NCBI GenBank assembly: GCA_022818135.1
Contig: JAFMSR010000007.1
Span: 25,509,261-25,573,260, forward strand
Length of the DNA: 64,000 nucleotides
Reading direction: 5' to 3'
Origin: Saxidomus purpurata
Taxonomy: Eukaryota > Mollusca > Bivalvia > Venerida > Veneridae
Shown: piece after piece, positions 1 through 13,900 of the stretch
Numbering within the stretch: position 1 is the first letter of the stretch
Layout: each line of letters begins with the position of its first letter
Translations under genes and position numbers: made by a program
The notes under the pieces: model-generated
Databases searched by the model: none
What the model was told of the DNA's origin: nothing
The model's input: the letters and a program-made list of their open reading frames with translations, nothing else

Positions 1-3000
1 GGAACGAGGCTCTGCCGAGTTCACGTAAAACAGTTACCCGAGGTGACGGATATTTCCATCTGAGCCAAGTGTCTCATGTTGGAAACTTTTTCTTGCATAC
101 CGTCTTGCACTTTAAAGTAGATTTCTAAATGCAAACTTATCAAAATGATGAACTATTGTGAAAAAAAAAACGATTTTCCGACATTGTGTTTGGAAAATTG
201 ACGTCACAATGTTTATAAAGTTACGTCATAAGTAATTCACGAGTGTCGTCTGGCATAGGAGGGGTGCCAGGTTTTCCCAGAAATGATGAATTGGTAAACG
301 AACCGCCTTAAGAAATTACCACAAACTGCGGTTTAAACGAGCATAAACCTCCAACAACAGCAACATAAAAGCCTTACAATGTGGGCATGGCCGTTGATAA
401 ATGCTTTTACCGTGAACAAGTCTGGTAAAAAAAATTAATTCAGCTATACTTACTGCCCAACTTACGGTCTCACCAGTAAAAACAACAGTTATCAGTATTC
501 ATAATCAAATATGCATTTGCGTGTTTTCACCAACCAAGCATAGTGCAGTCAATTATTTTAATGAATGATAGTGTGACGTTTATTTTTCGCTACCACGAGC
601 TGTTGTGTTACGTTTACGGTTCCGAAACCGTACAACATGCGATACGCCTGTAATATTGACCAAATCTGAATTTATGTATCATTATAATATGCAAAAAAAT
701 GCTATATTTTTAACTGCACATTTGATATGGTTTCTTGTTCTAGGCATGAGAAAAGTGTTCGCAAGACAAATGCAAAACCAAGTGATTGAAAAGGATGTGG
801 GTATGAACATACATGTACTTTGATTTCTACTGATTATTTATGGGATACGAATATTTCTTACCAACATAGCAACAACAAAGCTCAATAGAAAGCTTTGTGA
901 TGTCATATCTGATATACTATATACTACTATTACTATACTATTACACTTAAACACCGGTAATTTCATAGATATACATATTATAGTAGTTCCCAGGAACAGT
1001 AGACAAAAAATTACATTGTAACTGTGTGAAATCCTATATTTTGTCATATGACTTTTGAAATAAGCACTTTCAAAACAATGTCTTAATGTCGTGAAGCATG
1101 ACTATTGCCCTAGGGTAAATCTTTGTTAACAAACTAAAAAAAGAAGATCTGCATCAAAAGACCAAAAGATAAAATAGTATATCATGTTATTAAATGGCAC
1201 GGAAAGGAAGGGGCATTGCATACATCTATAGAGCATATATCACACTGTAAATGAATTGTATCCTATAATTGGCACCATTATACGAATACTATTATGGTAT
1301 ATAAAAGTTTTAAATACAATGTACAATACTACTTGTCCTAAATATTACATAGACTTAAAGAGAATTGCCGCCAGTCCATATTGAGAGACATCCAACCAGC
1401 AATTACAGTAATTTTCGTTGGAGTTGAAAAAAGCTGGCAGGAAATCACACACAAAACTTTGACAAATACTTTGCCGACAATTTTATTCATTTCAGCGGGA
1501 TTCAGGGACATGAAAATTGCAATTTTAAAAATAAATTTTAATAGCCTAAGAGGAGGTTTTATTGTTATTTATAGGTTTTTGTATTCCAATTAAAAATGGA
1601 TAGCGTAGCTTCGAACGCAACAGCCGTATTACTCTAAGCCATGCATGTTAAAATGACTGTTTTGTCAACAACTTAAGTGTCAACAGAGTTGTTGTTGCGT
1701 CTTTATATTTCTATTTAAAGTATATATGGCTACACGTGTATTTAAATGAAAGTGACTTCCTACATGTATAACTATAATTCCAAAGATCTTGTTGTTAGTG
1801 CACCAGGACTCGACTCTTAGTCACTGGATATGCATTTGCTCCCTCGTGCATTTAACTTTCTTGCACAGTCTGTTTCGTAAAAGCAGATTAGTACCTAATT
1901 TAATTAAACTGTCTTGATAGAAATATATTAGATTTCAAATAATACACTCAGGTGCATTGTACTTTAAGAGTTTTTAAAACGAAAAGAATGGCATTCACTA
2001 CATACTTAGTAAGTACGCTTCTGAATGATTTTGTAAAACTTGAATGATCTAAATAATGGAATATTGCGTTAAACATTATAAATCATCTTTGAAACTGAAA
2101 AGATAACTATCGGTAGGAAGTACTTATTAAAAGTCCCTTAACTTAGAAGTACTCAACTGTAAACCTAGGAGAACTATCCACTTTGGTCCTCACATCATGC
2201 TGATTGCATGAATTTTGTCATCATTTTGAGTTCATTTCACAAACTATTTGTAAACTCATTCTAAAACTTCAGTGATAATTGCAACAAAAGCAAGTCGTTT
2301 CTACAGATTATGAAAAATGGGTCCTTAGTTTTAGCCTGAAAGACATTACATTGCAGCATTATCAAAGTCTAAAACAAAACAACTCAAATAATTTTAAAGA
2401 TGTAATACAAGCTGTGATAATTCTCAAACATAGAATTTACACAGTAGTAGACAAAAAATACATGAAAACAATAAATGTACGCAGCTCATTCTCTAATACT
2501 TTATTGGTTAAGTCATATACTTAATCTCGAGAACGATGACGAAAAGCCGAAGTATAATGTTTTGCAATAGAAGTTAAAAAAAACTAATTCAGACTAGGTG
2601 ATCTGTTTCGTATTTCGGTTATATTGGTTTGAAGGCGATATCATTCCAATTAATTAAAATTGAAGTTGCATGTCAATATATAAGTTGTTTTCAATTGTGT
2701 GTAAAGTGTTATCCACTTGAAAGACATTCTTTTTTCTACATGATGTTTGTGACTTACAGCGGGCTTGTTGCCGTTTCAATTATTTACTCTCGAATGCAAA
2801 CACATTCTTACAACATAGAATTAATTGCTTTTGGGACTACTTGCGGACAGAATAAACCTCGATTAGAGAGAGACTTTATGGAATATTTGTATTCACCGAA
2901 ATGGCACTGATCGTGATCGAGTTAACCATACGTTTAGTATAACATTGAATCTGTCATTTTAGTTGAATACGCACAATTATTTGCAACATCCATTAAAATG

Positions 3001-5179
3001 GAAGAAATCTTACCTACTTGCTTGTTTTAATTAGTTATTTTGGAAATTGTTGAGAACATTTTCATCTGAAACGAATCGCTTTCGTTCACAAATATGACAA
3101 CAGTTTCTTAGACCATGTGATTTGTTTGGAGTCATCGTCTGTAGCTAAATTTGTAACGCCATCTTGCATTATGCAAACAGTGTACAACAAGCAGTCTTTG
3201 ATCCTTAAATCAAATCAATCACCATGCTAGTACAAACGGAAATTAAGAATGTCAACAACAGTTCATGTGTCGTAACCATACACATTAGATTTACAAAAAC
3301 AAGATTATTTGTTTTGTTATTTCGAATGACTGACATGTCTGTTAGATAACAATTGCATACCTATTGACGAAAATGCTAGAACCAGTTTTTAGTGGAAAAC
3401 TTCCGAAGGCTTAATATGAATGATAATATCAATGGCTATTTCGTACGAGAAATCATACGGTATGAATACAGCAAGTGGAAAAAAAATTCCATAAACTTTC
3501 AAAGAATTTTAGATAAGTACTTTGAAACACTGTTTAAATGCGGTTATCATTAAAGAGTCTAAACCTAACTTTAGTTCATTTCGAATAAAGGAAGCCATTT
3601 ATTATTATGTCGGCTTCCGTGCACGTCATACATGATATATTTCCGTAAAAGACAAAGTGCTGAATACTTTTTTGTCAAGAGGATTAGAAGCTTAAATAAT
3701 GTAATATTGACGTTTGATGTGCAGTTCTTACTAAGTAAGTACAAGTATTTAGTTTCCAGTACTTGTATGAACAATATTATTAGACCCGGAAGAAAAAGAC
3801 GGCTTATGAATGTTTTTTAGCAAAAGTGTGTTGATTGCATCTAAGTTATGGCGGTCACATGAATTTAAATATATGGTGGTCTAATTCACCTTAAACTGAG
3901 AAAAATGATACAGGCTGAAATATCACATTCAAATACAATTCATTATGAATATCCTTAACCAAGGTTAATAGATCACAATAGAAGTGATGAAACCCGTTTG
4001 CTCTAAATTTTGATAATGATGTAGATTGAAAAATGTACAGTGTATATATGAAACTGATATTGCTGCTGATTATATGGATGTTATTGATGTTGTTCAGGAA
4101 TTAAACATATTGTTTAGGAATTAAACATACCGCTTGTTCAAAAGTTGTTGATTTAAGTGAACATACATTATGAGTTAGATTAATTTGAATATTTGAAATA
4201 TTGTAGTTTTAGAGCATACATGCATGTATCTACAATGTATTCCTAATTATATATGCGTAACTATTCAAAACTAAAAGTGAATTTCGACATTTTGTGAATT
4301 ACAGGCTTCTTAGGCTTTACTATGTTGAAGCTTGTGAACTTATTCTGTCTTTTTCTTTTTCAGACAAACACGCTGTGACGATATAGTTTCGTTGGAAAAC
4401 AGTATGACACTATGGATGGCAAAAAAGAGAGTCTGGACTGATTCCTCAGTCCATGGAAGTCGATGTTGCTGCAAAGCAATGCAAATAATTGAGCAAAATG
4501 AATATGTAAAGTTGGAGCGCTTATAATGGATGATATAATTATACCACTACTAGTTCCAAAATTCAATAGACGTTATCATATTCAGTCATCAAATGGAGTG
4601 ATTTGAACTATACTCGAAAACATGTGGGATTTAGCTTGTATAGTCTGCAGTTAAAACATAAGTTGGTTACAAGAAATATTATTCAATTTTTATAGAAATG
4701 TTTTACCTACGCAGTATATCAAAATAAAAGTGATGCTGGTGAACTTTCGAAGGTTTTAAAGCAAATTGTGTCTCATGTATTTGGACAGCATGGAAACTGT
4801 GATCCACTTTGGTTTATATTATGAACATAAATCATTGCCAATATATCAGCGGCGATGACCTTTTCAGAGATCTTAACATCGTCTTTGATTAAGGATTAAT
4901 GTTAATACACAAATGTATGTTATATTGTAAAAGCAATTACTGATATTTGAATGTGATTGAATTATCTATTCTTAATAGTAATATTATGTGAAACTGTACA
5001 ACTATGCATTGCCTCACTATGGCATGCTAGCAAGAAATATGAGTTTACTCTTTTTTGTGTAATCCTTGATCTGTATGCGCACGCTATGGTAATAATGTCA
5101 TTATTGTGTTATTGTCTTATTGCACTACACGTTGCTTTAACCTTATACAATAAATGTACTCAATACAAAATTTAATCTT
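1..5179. other. AT-rich stretch with no recognisable gene
   Basis: Both strands show only short open frames, the largest 93 codons, without codon structure, splice context or family motifs. The first 60 bases are more GC-rich than the rest and may be the edge of an interspersed repeat, but I cannot name it. A perfect CRE-type octamer TGACGTCA lies at 199-206, with a near copy TTACGTCA about 20 bases later. No tRNA-like heads, terminal inverted repeats or tandem arrays stand out. Most likely intergenic or intronic. Confidence 0.6.
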
Positions 5180-6594
5180 ATCTTTAAGCTGAGTTGGATT
5201 ACAGCTGTTCTCCCACATAAAAATGAAAACTGGATTAATATCAGATTGACGCTGATGCATACTACATCTTGGTTAATGTAATATAAGATGACACGCAAAA
5301 ATAGAAATGATCCCATTAAATCTAAATTAAACACTGTTAAAACGGACATTAATGACGGCAGGATAAGTTTGAAATGTATGAAAATGCTCGGAACGTCGTA
5401 AGAATGTCATTTTATGTGCGTGTAAGTAGACTGATGCAATCAACAATAAATTGAATTTTCAATGTTATTTTCAGTTTACTACTGCCCATAAATATTTAGC
5501 TGGCTTATGTGTCAGTTTTTGCTTATCTGACATCTAGTATATTAATCGTAATTGCAACTTTTCTAACCCGTAATAACCCTTCCATAGGCCTATCTCTTGC
5601 AGATTTAAAAGCAATTAAAAACAGTGTATCTCTGTCTGCATGCATTAGGAATGAATTAAGTGTCCGTGTTAATTTTATAGTTGTTACATCTTCAAATGTA
5701 TATACCGATGTCGGAATGGAATCAGTTGATTTAAGGTAATCTGTTTGGTTGCATTAGTGATACAAAACAAATAGAAATGAAGAGAGATTTATCAATAGAA
5801 TAAATTGTCCAACACGCTTAAGGATAATCAAATGTTATAAACATGTATTAAGAAAATAAATTGTCAAACAGGCATGTTTGTCATGGAAAAGAATTCATTG
5901 GAATTAATGGTTGAAAAACAATAAAAAACATAGTGGAGGTATATAATAAAGTGTCGATAATTCACTAACTTGATGACAAATGCTGTTTCTTGAAGTGTTA
6001 AACACAGATAAACCTTGGTCAACCGGGAGGTGAATATGATTGAGACCTCTGTAGTTGCAGGATACTTTTATGTTGCCATATTATAAGCTATATATTACAT
6101 TTACGGCTATAAGATTTTCATTATTTTCTACCAGTTTTCATAGATTTACTTTTGTGATTTTACTATTTTGATCATGTGATTCCCAACCGTGATAAAACAA
6201 CTAATAACAGACGAAGTATTTCTTCGTAGATTACTTATAATGTGTGCAATAGAGGAGCACGTAATCTCCTGTTTCCCACACTTTTTTACACTTTTTTCCG
6301 CCAAAGCGGAACCAATCTAAGTCACAGAAGTTTTTTCACCCAATTATTTCGTAACGTTTAGTGTACAGCTCAATTTGCAATTTTGTCACAATTTTCAGAT
6401 AAGCAGGACTTACAATGTTTAAATCAACAGGACTAATAACAATGTTGTGGTTAGTAATTGACTTGCAGCAAAGAGTGTTTAATTTATGATACGACTGTTC
6501 ATCTAAAAGCGTAATACTATCCGATTAGGACGATATGTGCTCTCCGCCCCTTGTGGCGTGCACGTCGCGGAGCAGGCGTGGGATCTCGACGGAA

Positions 6595-6653
6595 ACTAGG
6601 TCAACACACACAACAGGACTTCGTCCACTCGTACTTCGGTACATCGACCTAGT
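6595..6653. repeat. 60-base inverted-repeat module, copy 1
   Basis: ACTAGGTC at 6595-6602 pairs with GACCTAGT at 6646-6653. The loop contains CAACAGGACTTCG and CTCGTACTTCGGTAC. A near-identical module sits about 480 bases downstream. Confidence 0.6.
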
Positions 6654-7075
6654 AACTGCCGGGGCCTCAGCTAACGACGAAGGGTTGACTTTAACAAGAA
6701 ACCGTTTGTTGTTTGAACGCATACCACAACAGAAGACGACCTCCGGGATAAGATGTCTCCACCGCTACAAGAACCCTGTGTGCCGGCGACGTATGCCGGG
6801 TGACAGGGGATCACCACACCAACAGCGGGATGGCGGCAGACGGATCTACACCACAGACAGAAGCCCTCCCTTACAGTGTTTGTGCTCGGGGGGGGGGGGC
6901 AACCTTTCTTGCTACGTTCGGACTGGGTCACTCACATCTAGGTTGGAATTGACCGCGTGGGTGACCTACTTTTTGGACTCTAAATTTCTCTTTAGCCAGT
7001 GGAACTGGGGAGAAGGAAGATGAGCGACTGACAACGCGTGCTCTGGCATGGGGCGGGAGCTGGTAACCGATGGAA

Positions 7076-7136
7076 ACTAGGTCAACACATATAACAGGAC
7101 TTCGGACCACTCGTACTTCGGTACAACCGACCTAGT
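7076..7136. repeat. 60-base inverted-repeat module, copy 2
   Basis: ACTAGGTC at 7076-7083 and GACCTAGT at 7129-7136 again bound a loop with ACAGGACTTCGG and CTCGTACTTCGGTAC. By eye it is about 85-90% identical to the copy at 6595-6653. Sequence either side of the two modules differs, so the module itself has been duplicated. Confidence 0.6.
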
Positions 7137-8649
7137 GACTGTTGGGGACCGAGGATCCGAACTATCGCTGGAGTGCAGGCTGTCAGATGCTCATTGGATA
7201 TCTCACCAGGAAAGCTAGCTGATACTGACTGTAAATTGCAGTCAGGTAAATTTCTCCTATTTTTGGCCTCAAAATTTTATTTTTAGGCATGACAGGAGAC
7301 ATGCCGGGGTCTCATCCCGATATTAAGCTAACATTCATGCTCTTTGGGACGGACCTTGATAAAATTCTCATCAAATCAAATCAATACGATATGTGTTGGA
7401 ACGGTATGTTTTGCAGACGATCTATAAACAAAGAAGGATTTTGCAGACAATATACAGAAAAATATTTACAGACATTATAGATTGTATAGGAAAGAGTGAA
7501 ATACCTTTATATATAAACAAATATCCATGACCGAATTCAGTCCAGTAAATATGTGCACTATGCTTCGTTTGTAAAATGTATTGCCTTTTTAAGATATTTT
7601 TCTTATGAAACGCACTACTTGTAATTAAATTCAATTTTTTACATTTGCTTTTCCGAAATAACATTGTCTTAAGGAGGCAGACATAACTCTTTGTCATCTA
7701 AAAATGGACAACAAAAAACGTTATTTGGACCCCCTCGTCGTTTCGACATCTCATGTGAATAATATAAACTTCACGTTTCATGCTTATTATTGATTTTTCA
7801 AAATTTAGAGGTGCTTGTGAAGAATTAATGTTTCCTTTTGCTTTTTAGCTTCCTTTTCCTTAAAGACTGTCAAGGCGTTATTAGAAACCGATGATAAGGA
7901 AAACCTAAGAAGTAAGAAAAGCCATTTCTCCATAACTTGGTTTCACAAGGCGATTTTAGAATAGCGGTAAAGTAATTTTCCGGTATACAGCAATAAATAC
8001 AGTTGTGTTAGAACCCCTCGGACAGTATAACCTTTAATTCGACTTGTAGATAAAGTTAAATTCCACAAAATTTTAATAAAATTTCTATTTTTAACGAAAT
8101 CATGATCTACACCAACATTCATATTCTTAAAAACTAATTTTGGCATTCTATCCATTTTATAATACAAATGATTCAAAGAATAACATTAATGACTGTAGTA
8201 GACCGAACTGGCGGCCAGTAGCACCCTGCTGATTGGCTAATCATTTTTGTCTCTCCTGGCTCCATTGGTTAATTTACTATCCGATTTTTGCTTCAAGCTC
8301 CGGTAGTAAACAACCAACTAGTACAAGTCTCTTTATAATTTTCTATTGTACATTATTATAATTAAAGAAGTAAAATTAACAAGTAGCCTGTGCGGTTGCT
8401 AGCTTATTTGGCTTTTAAGGGGTTTTTATATTTTCAAAATTTCAGAGTAGGAAAATAGGTCAAACTTTCATGCATACTTTTAACTTGTTAAAATAAGTAA
8501 AACCATCTTTCGGACAACATCTTATTCTCTCATTCAGGACAATTAAAACTTTTATCATCACAAAAAGCTAAGCAAAGTAAAAATAGGACAACACTTTATT
8601 AAAGGGGATTTTTACTTTACAAAACAAACACATATAACATCTAGTATCA

Positions 8650-8955
8650 AAATTTGTTAGGCTACCACGATCCAGACATACAAACTAGGTCAATCACACT
8701 TAGATCTCATTGGTCGCCGTGATTGGCCTACTCTTTGGCAACCAATCAAATTCAACCTTTGGCTATACTGGCTGGAAATTGCAGTCAGGTAAATCTCTCC
8801 TATTTTGGAAACAGAAACACATTTTTATGTGGTATAGGCATGATGGGAGACATGCCGAGGTCTCATCCACAAATTCAAGCTCACATATTTGTTCTTATAG
8901 ACGGACCTTAAAGTTTATAAAATTTGCTTCAACTCAAATCAAATCAAAAAGATAA
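8650..8955. mobile_element. Second copy of the 6.5-7.4 kb element, partial
   Basis: An ACTAGGTCAA remnant near 8683 is followed by a stretch with several ATTGG boxes (8708-8755). Then come GCAGTCAGGTAAATCTCTCC, GGCATGATGGGAGACATGCC, GGTCTCATCC, GACGGACCTTA and CTCAAATCAAATCAAA. These match 7190-7390 in order. The GGCATG/CATGCC pair is kept in both copies despite changes between the arms, suggesting a retained hairpin. Only the left half-module remains. Confidence 0.6.
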
Positions 8956-10042
8956 AGTGCCATTGTTTCTACTTCGACTCGATGCACCATAAAGGGTCAC
9001 GTATGGTCCGAGAAGACTTCCAATCTCTAAAGTGTAATAAGCTATAATTATGACATGAACTAAACTAAACTTTTCTCATACATATGACCTAATGACCTAT
9101 CAAGATACAAAGGTTCGAGTTATTTCACAATGCTAGTTTCGTGTTTAGGTAAGCAAGGGCAAAATCCTTAAATGATTACAATAAAAGTATTCTCTACGCC
9201 TTTCCAAAACATTTTCACTGAAGAAAAATTATGACTTAAGGAAGTTTATGTGACAATTTTATTGAAGCCATCTTTGTTAATCAAACGTTTGCTTTAACCG
9301 ACAAATGACTTTATCATAGTAGTTTGGTGTCATAAATCACAGGTGAAAATATCAACAAAATATTTAATGTAACTTTAGTAATTACCATTATACAGCTTAA
9401 TTGTCTCGCCTTTGAATTATAACCTTTCGCTTAGTCACTTCGTTTACTATGTTTGTATTCCTCTCATGCATCTATTACAGTTATGATACATGTATAAGTC
9501 TATCGAGACTTACAGTCTAGTCCTTATAGTCGGGAACTATCGTCAATAGGCTTCATGAAAGTTACTGTTAAGTTTGAGAATACGTAATTGGGTTTAAACA
9601 AATTCGCCCTAAGTTGATCAAATAATCAAAATGTGGTTGTTCATTTTGCCATGTCATTACAGGGCTGTTCTGAAATCGTTATTTAGAAGAATAGTCTACT
9701 TTTCCGAACAAAAAAGTTGCCTTCCTGGATAATCAAATGTGTCCATATCTTATCAAATGTTGCTATTCACACCCTTGAGTGACAATCTTTGTTCTTAGTT
9801 TGTTTTAACGAGTATTATCATTTCTCAAAATTTTAAAATGTTTTAAAATTAGTGCAACCTTAATTTTCTTAAGACAATCCCAAGTGTAACATATGTAGCC
9901 TTAACGTCTACTATACGTAACATGTTCTAAAGAAACAATCCCTTCCAGTTTATAATTTTTAAGTCTGAAAATGAAGTAATTTATCAATATTAAGATGGTC
10001 GGTATATTTCAATTTGACTGCACGATAAGAAAACTCTTTACA

Positions 10043-10180
10043 CCAGATATGTCTGCCTCCTTTGTCGAGTGGTTAAAGCCGCTAAATTAAATTTTACATT
10101 CTACTTGTCATTTCATTGGCGGTTGAAAAGTAACTAACTTCCGGTCAAAAGCGAGCCTAATACCGTTGCGCCAAAAAACG
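10043..10180 (+). mobile_element. Fragment of a tRNA-derived SINE head
   Basis: TGTCTGCCTCCTTTGTCGAGTGGTTAAAGCC resembles the A-box head of the SINE at 37.9 kb (GTCCGCCTCCTTGATCGAGTGGTTAGAG). The B-box region cannot be recognised, so this is a truncated or decayed copy. Only the first 40 bases are reasonably secure. Confidence 0.4.
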
Positions 10181-10975
10181 TGACACCATGCATTGTTTTT
10201 TTTTTGTTTCAACTCGTCAGATAGACCTGAATACGATTCAGTTCTCTCGTGGTATAATGCTCTATCGCTCAACACATCGACCTAAATTTATTCAAAGCTT
10301 GTCATTTAGATATATCAAAAATGTATACACAGAACTGTGCCGATGTACCAATATTGTTGATAAACTTTATTTTTGTAACAGTTGTAAATGATTTAGAGGT
10401 ATATGAAATATAAGACATATGTGTATAAAGCATATTTCATATGACATTAAAATAATAGTATAACCAAATGTTGATTGTTTATTATTAACAACATTGTATT
10501 TTCACATGACAGAAAAGAAATATAAAACTTGTTTACCTAATACATTGTACCACTTATTTGATTTCTTTTTCGTAACACATTACATGTATACCTGTATTGT
10601 CATTTAAAGGGTTTCATTTTAATTAAAAGGGGACTTTAATTTTTTGCTTTCTAAAAGTTGTCACCAAGGAGTTTTGTTAGTAATTGATACGTATGTATTC
10701 AGAAATGTTCCAAACATTAGTCACATATTTTGTCACATATTTTGTTGAAGTATTATAAAAAGTCACGCGCAGACAAAAACGTCTTAGACTTAGCATAATT
10801 ACTTGGCAGCAATTTTCCATAATAAATAAGGCGGGTATATGTACTGACGAAAGCCATATATGTTTGTGTTTTAATATCATACACATTGTGGTTCTATGTT
10901 CTGGTTACAGTCTTTCGAGAATTTGAAATATTATACGTTCGTCCCCATTACTCTTACAACGGAAAACGCTTGGCT

Positions 10976-13900
10976 TGAAGTAGATGTAAACGAAAATTTC
11001 AAAAAACAACAAACCAATAAAATAAAAATTAAACGATATGAAGGGAGTTACCCAATATATTTTTTAAATCACTAGGTGAAACAGGACACAAACGAATAGA
11101 GGACATGGCATTAAATCTAAATTAAACGATGTTAAGATGAACATTGATGACAGAATAAGATTTGAAATGCATGAAATAGCTCGGAACGTCGTAACAATGT
11201 CATTTTATATGCTTGTAGGTAGACTGGTGCAATTGTATTTCCAATGTAATCTTCATTTTACTGGTGGCCATAAACATCAAGCTTGCTTGTGTTTCAGTGT
11301 TTGCTTATCCATCCTTGGTATTCGGCTACCAACACGAACGTTACCTAAAACGTATGGTGTATAAAAATGATAAATGTTTATAATACGTTCTAACAAAACC
11401 AAAATACTCAAACATTTTTGCATTTTTCAGTGAGTTTAAGACAGCTACGTTTGTATGTATCTTCTTGATAATAATTTTGATAGTAATGTTGAAAAGATCA
11501 GTCATTAAAATTTAAGGTTAATATGAACAAAATACGATTACATGTGCGGATGATGACACATTTAGACACTTGGTGGTCCTATAGGAATTATTTGTATAAT
11601 TGTGATGGGGACATTATTTCTCACTAATATTAGGCTTTGCCCCACAAATATTAAGCTGATGTGTTGTGACAAAGGGGTCATCCCCAGCATAGCATATTTA
11701 AGAGTATAGAATACCTCAAGACAAATATTGAATATATGCAACACTGTTTTCTTATGCAGACGATATTGCATGAACAGGATAGCTTTTCACTACAGAAGAC
11801 ACCTAATTTGTAAGGAGTGTTAAAACTGCTGTTGGGCAGTTTAGGTTTTACATTGTGTGACATTTTTCATTCTGAAACCAAAGGCATAACCAGTTTTTTA
11901 TTAGTATTAAGATATGGAAAACTTTCCGAAAATGTATTCAATTCATACTGAATTAAATTTATTTATTCTCGATTGCGAAACAAGTTCTTACAACTTAGAT
12001 TAAACGCATGTATAAGATTACATACTTTCTAAACATAATAAATAACATATCAAGAAGTGGTAAAATACGGTTTTCAGTCCAAGTGAAAAGTAATTTCAAA
12101 CCTCTGGTATTTAAATTCATATTCATATCTACACGCTCTCGGAAAAGCTTAGCGTAACCGGTTGGTTCATTACACATCTCTCAATTCTTAAACAATCCAT
12201 TTCAATGTTTAACATACATACCTTTTATTGTAAAACGACACAACCAACGAAAATGGTATCTAGGCAAATCGCCAATGGTATCATCCACACACATGACTCT
12301 GAAAAATGTATCTACTTTTATTATTCTTCATTTTGGATGAAATGAGAGCAATGGCGTACTTACTGGTGCTGTGGGGCTCGTTTTCGAGATGCTGCGTTTT
12401 TGGTACGTGGCATTCCCTGTTTGATATTATTTTTGTTTTTTGACTGATTGTTTGCATTGCACCTGATCTTTATCTATTACCAAACTGGCTTGAATTATAA
12501 AGATAAATGTTCTAATTAACAAAATTCTACGTAAACGTGATAATAGACAGCCTTTTTTCAAACTGTTTCGTAAAGCAGTAGACTGACATTTTACAGATGT
12601 AGATGTATAGAAAAAATGTGTAACGTTTTTCAGTCCAAAATAATGTCTAATCTTTAATAACATTTTAATCAATACCTTTAAATGGCATGCCCACAAACAT
12701 TCGTCATGTCTTTACATCACACATCGCTCAGTGAATAGCTGGGATATTATGTGTCGTCGAATTTATTCATTGCAATTGTAAAAATAATTCGCGCCGGAAT
12801 TACGTTTTCCTTAAAACGAAATCTTGCAGAATAAAATACAACAATTTAAAGGCGGAAATCTCAGTCTGCATGCAAAAAACGTCTCCATGTTTGGTCTATA
12901 GATTTTACATATGCAAATATATTTACAATGTCGGAATGAAACCAATTCATTTTAAGACGTCTGCATGATGGTTGTATTGATAGAGACCAAATCAAAATGA
13001 GAAGAGATATATCTAAAGAATAATTTGCCAAACACTCCTGAGGAATAATGAAATAATTCTCTATACTTAAATAAGCAATTTCGCATTAGTTGATTGAATA
13101 TGAGCTTTGGCACGTTCTAATTTAGCCTTTCTCCTTCAAAATGTATTTCGAATGCATTCAGTTTCTAACGATTTATAAAATGTACAAGCCACTTGCGCAG
13201 ACTTACCCTTTCTGTGAGAATTTGAAGGTTCCTCAATATTTCTAAAGTTTATACTTTGCTATAAATGCGCAAAAGCTAGTTGAATATCAACAGATGATAT
13301 ACACTCAAATGGAAGACTCAGTACCATGTGTTTATGTTTTTTTAAAAATGCCAGTGATTTGATGTGTCTTGTTTCAAAAATGTATTAGTAGTTAGGACAT
13401 AAGTTTTGCTCTGTCAACTCTTTTTAGAGACATCATATTTTGTCTTCGCTTGACTTTTTTGTTGCTTTTAGCAAAACTATTCTTTGGATGTCCATGCAAT
13501 AAGTTTGTAAAAGGCTCCAAAACTAAGTGCATTAATTTTAGTCATGAAGGCTTATTGGTCTGCATTTGATTTTTATAGCCATTCAAAAACATTTTGAATC
13601 ATTGTTTTCATCTAGTTTCCTAAATGCACTTTAGCATGATATGCTGGAATAAAAAAGAAAAAACATCCAACATGTTATATTGACGTCTTAAAGCTATACG
13701 AGGTGCTTTCTTATATACAGAAATGGCAGAGCCCCTCGCAAAGTATAACCTTTATTTTTCAATTGCTGTCTTTGAATATGTAGATGAAATGTCATTGTTT
13801 TTCCTTCACCCTGAACCAGAAAAGTAAACATACGGCCCAATGAATAATGCAACTTTTTCTGACATTAGATTTAGTTATGACCTGCACTTTGAGCTAAAGT

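Larger units (their letters stand above)
6530..7395. mobile_element. GC-rich interspersed element with two hairpin modules
   Basis: This block is clearly more GC-rich than its surroundings and contains a G10-11 run near 6890. It holds two copies of a roughly 60-base module bounded by ACTAGGTC and GACCTAGT, listed separately. Its right part (about 7190-7390) recurs at 8700-8950: GCAGTCAGGTAAAT, TCTCCTATTTT, GGCATG...GACATGCC, GGTCTCATCC, GACGGACCTT, CAAATCAAATCAA. Recurrence at two nearby sites with different flanks supports a dispersed element. An uninterrupted plus-strand frame at 6535-7023 is arginine- and threonine-rich. It resembles no family I know and is probably a by-product of the GC content. 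Class is unknown, since no transposase or clear target duplication is visible. Confidence 0.55.
5180..10975 (+). repeat. Large tandem segmental repeat, unit 1 (diverged)
   Basis: First of five head-to-tail units. Its X block (5230-5890) carries the landmark GATTGACGCTGAT at about 5247, then CTCGGAACGTCGTAA and TTTTTGCTTATCTG, and these recur in order in later units. A second region (7985-8060, then 9190-10030) aligns with unit 2 at 13712-13790 and 13915-14730. Shared strings there include CCCCTCG followed by AGTATAACCTTTA, GCTTTAACCG, and CAGCTTAATTG. Indels are frequent and open frames are not preserved, so the unit looks non-coding. The GC-richer elements at 6.5-7.4 and 8.65-8.95 kb are later insertions. 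Stretches 5890-6530 and 7400-7980 hold nothing recognisable. Confidence 0.55.

Noticed and set aside
6535..7023. 162-codon arginine-rich plus-strand frame
   Set aside because: It spans a GC-rich repeat and a hairpin module and is open on both strands; this is expected from base composition.
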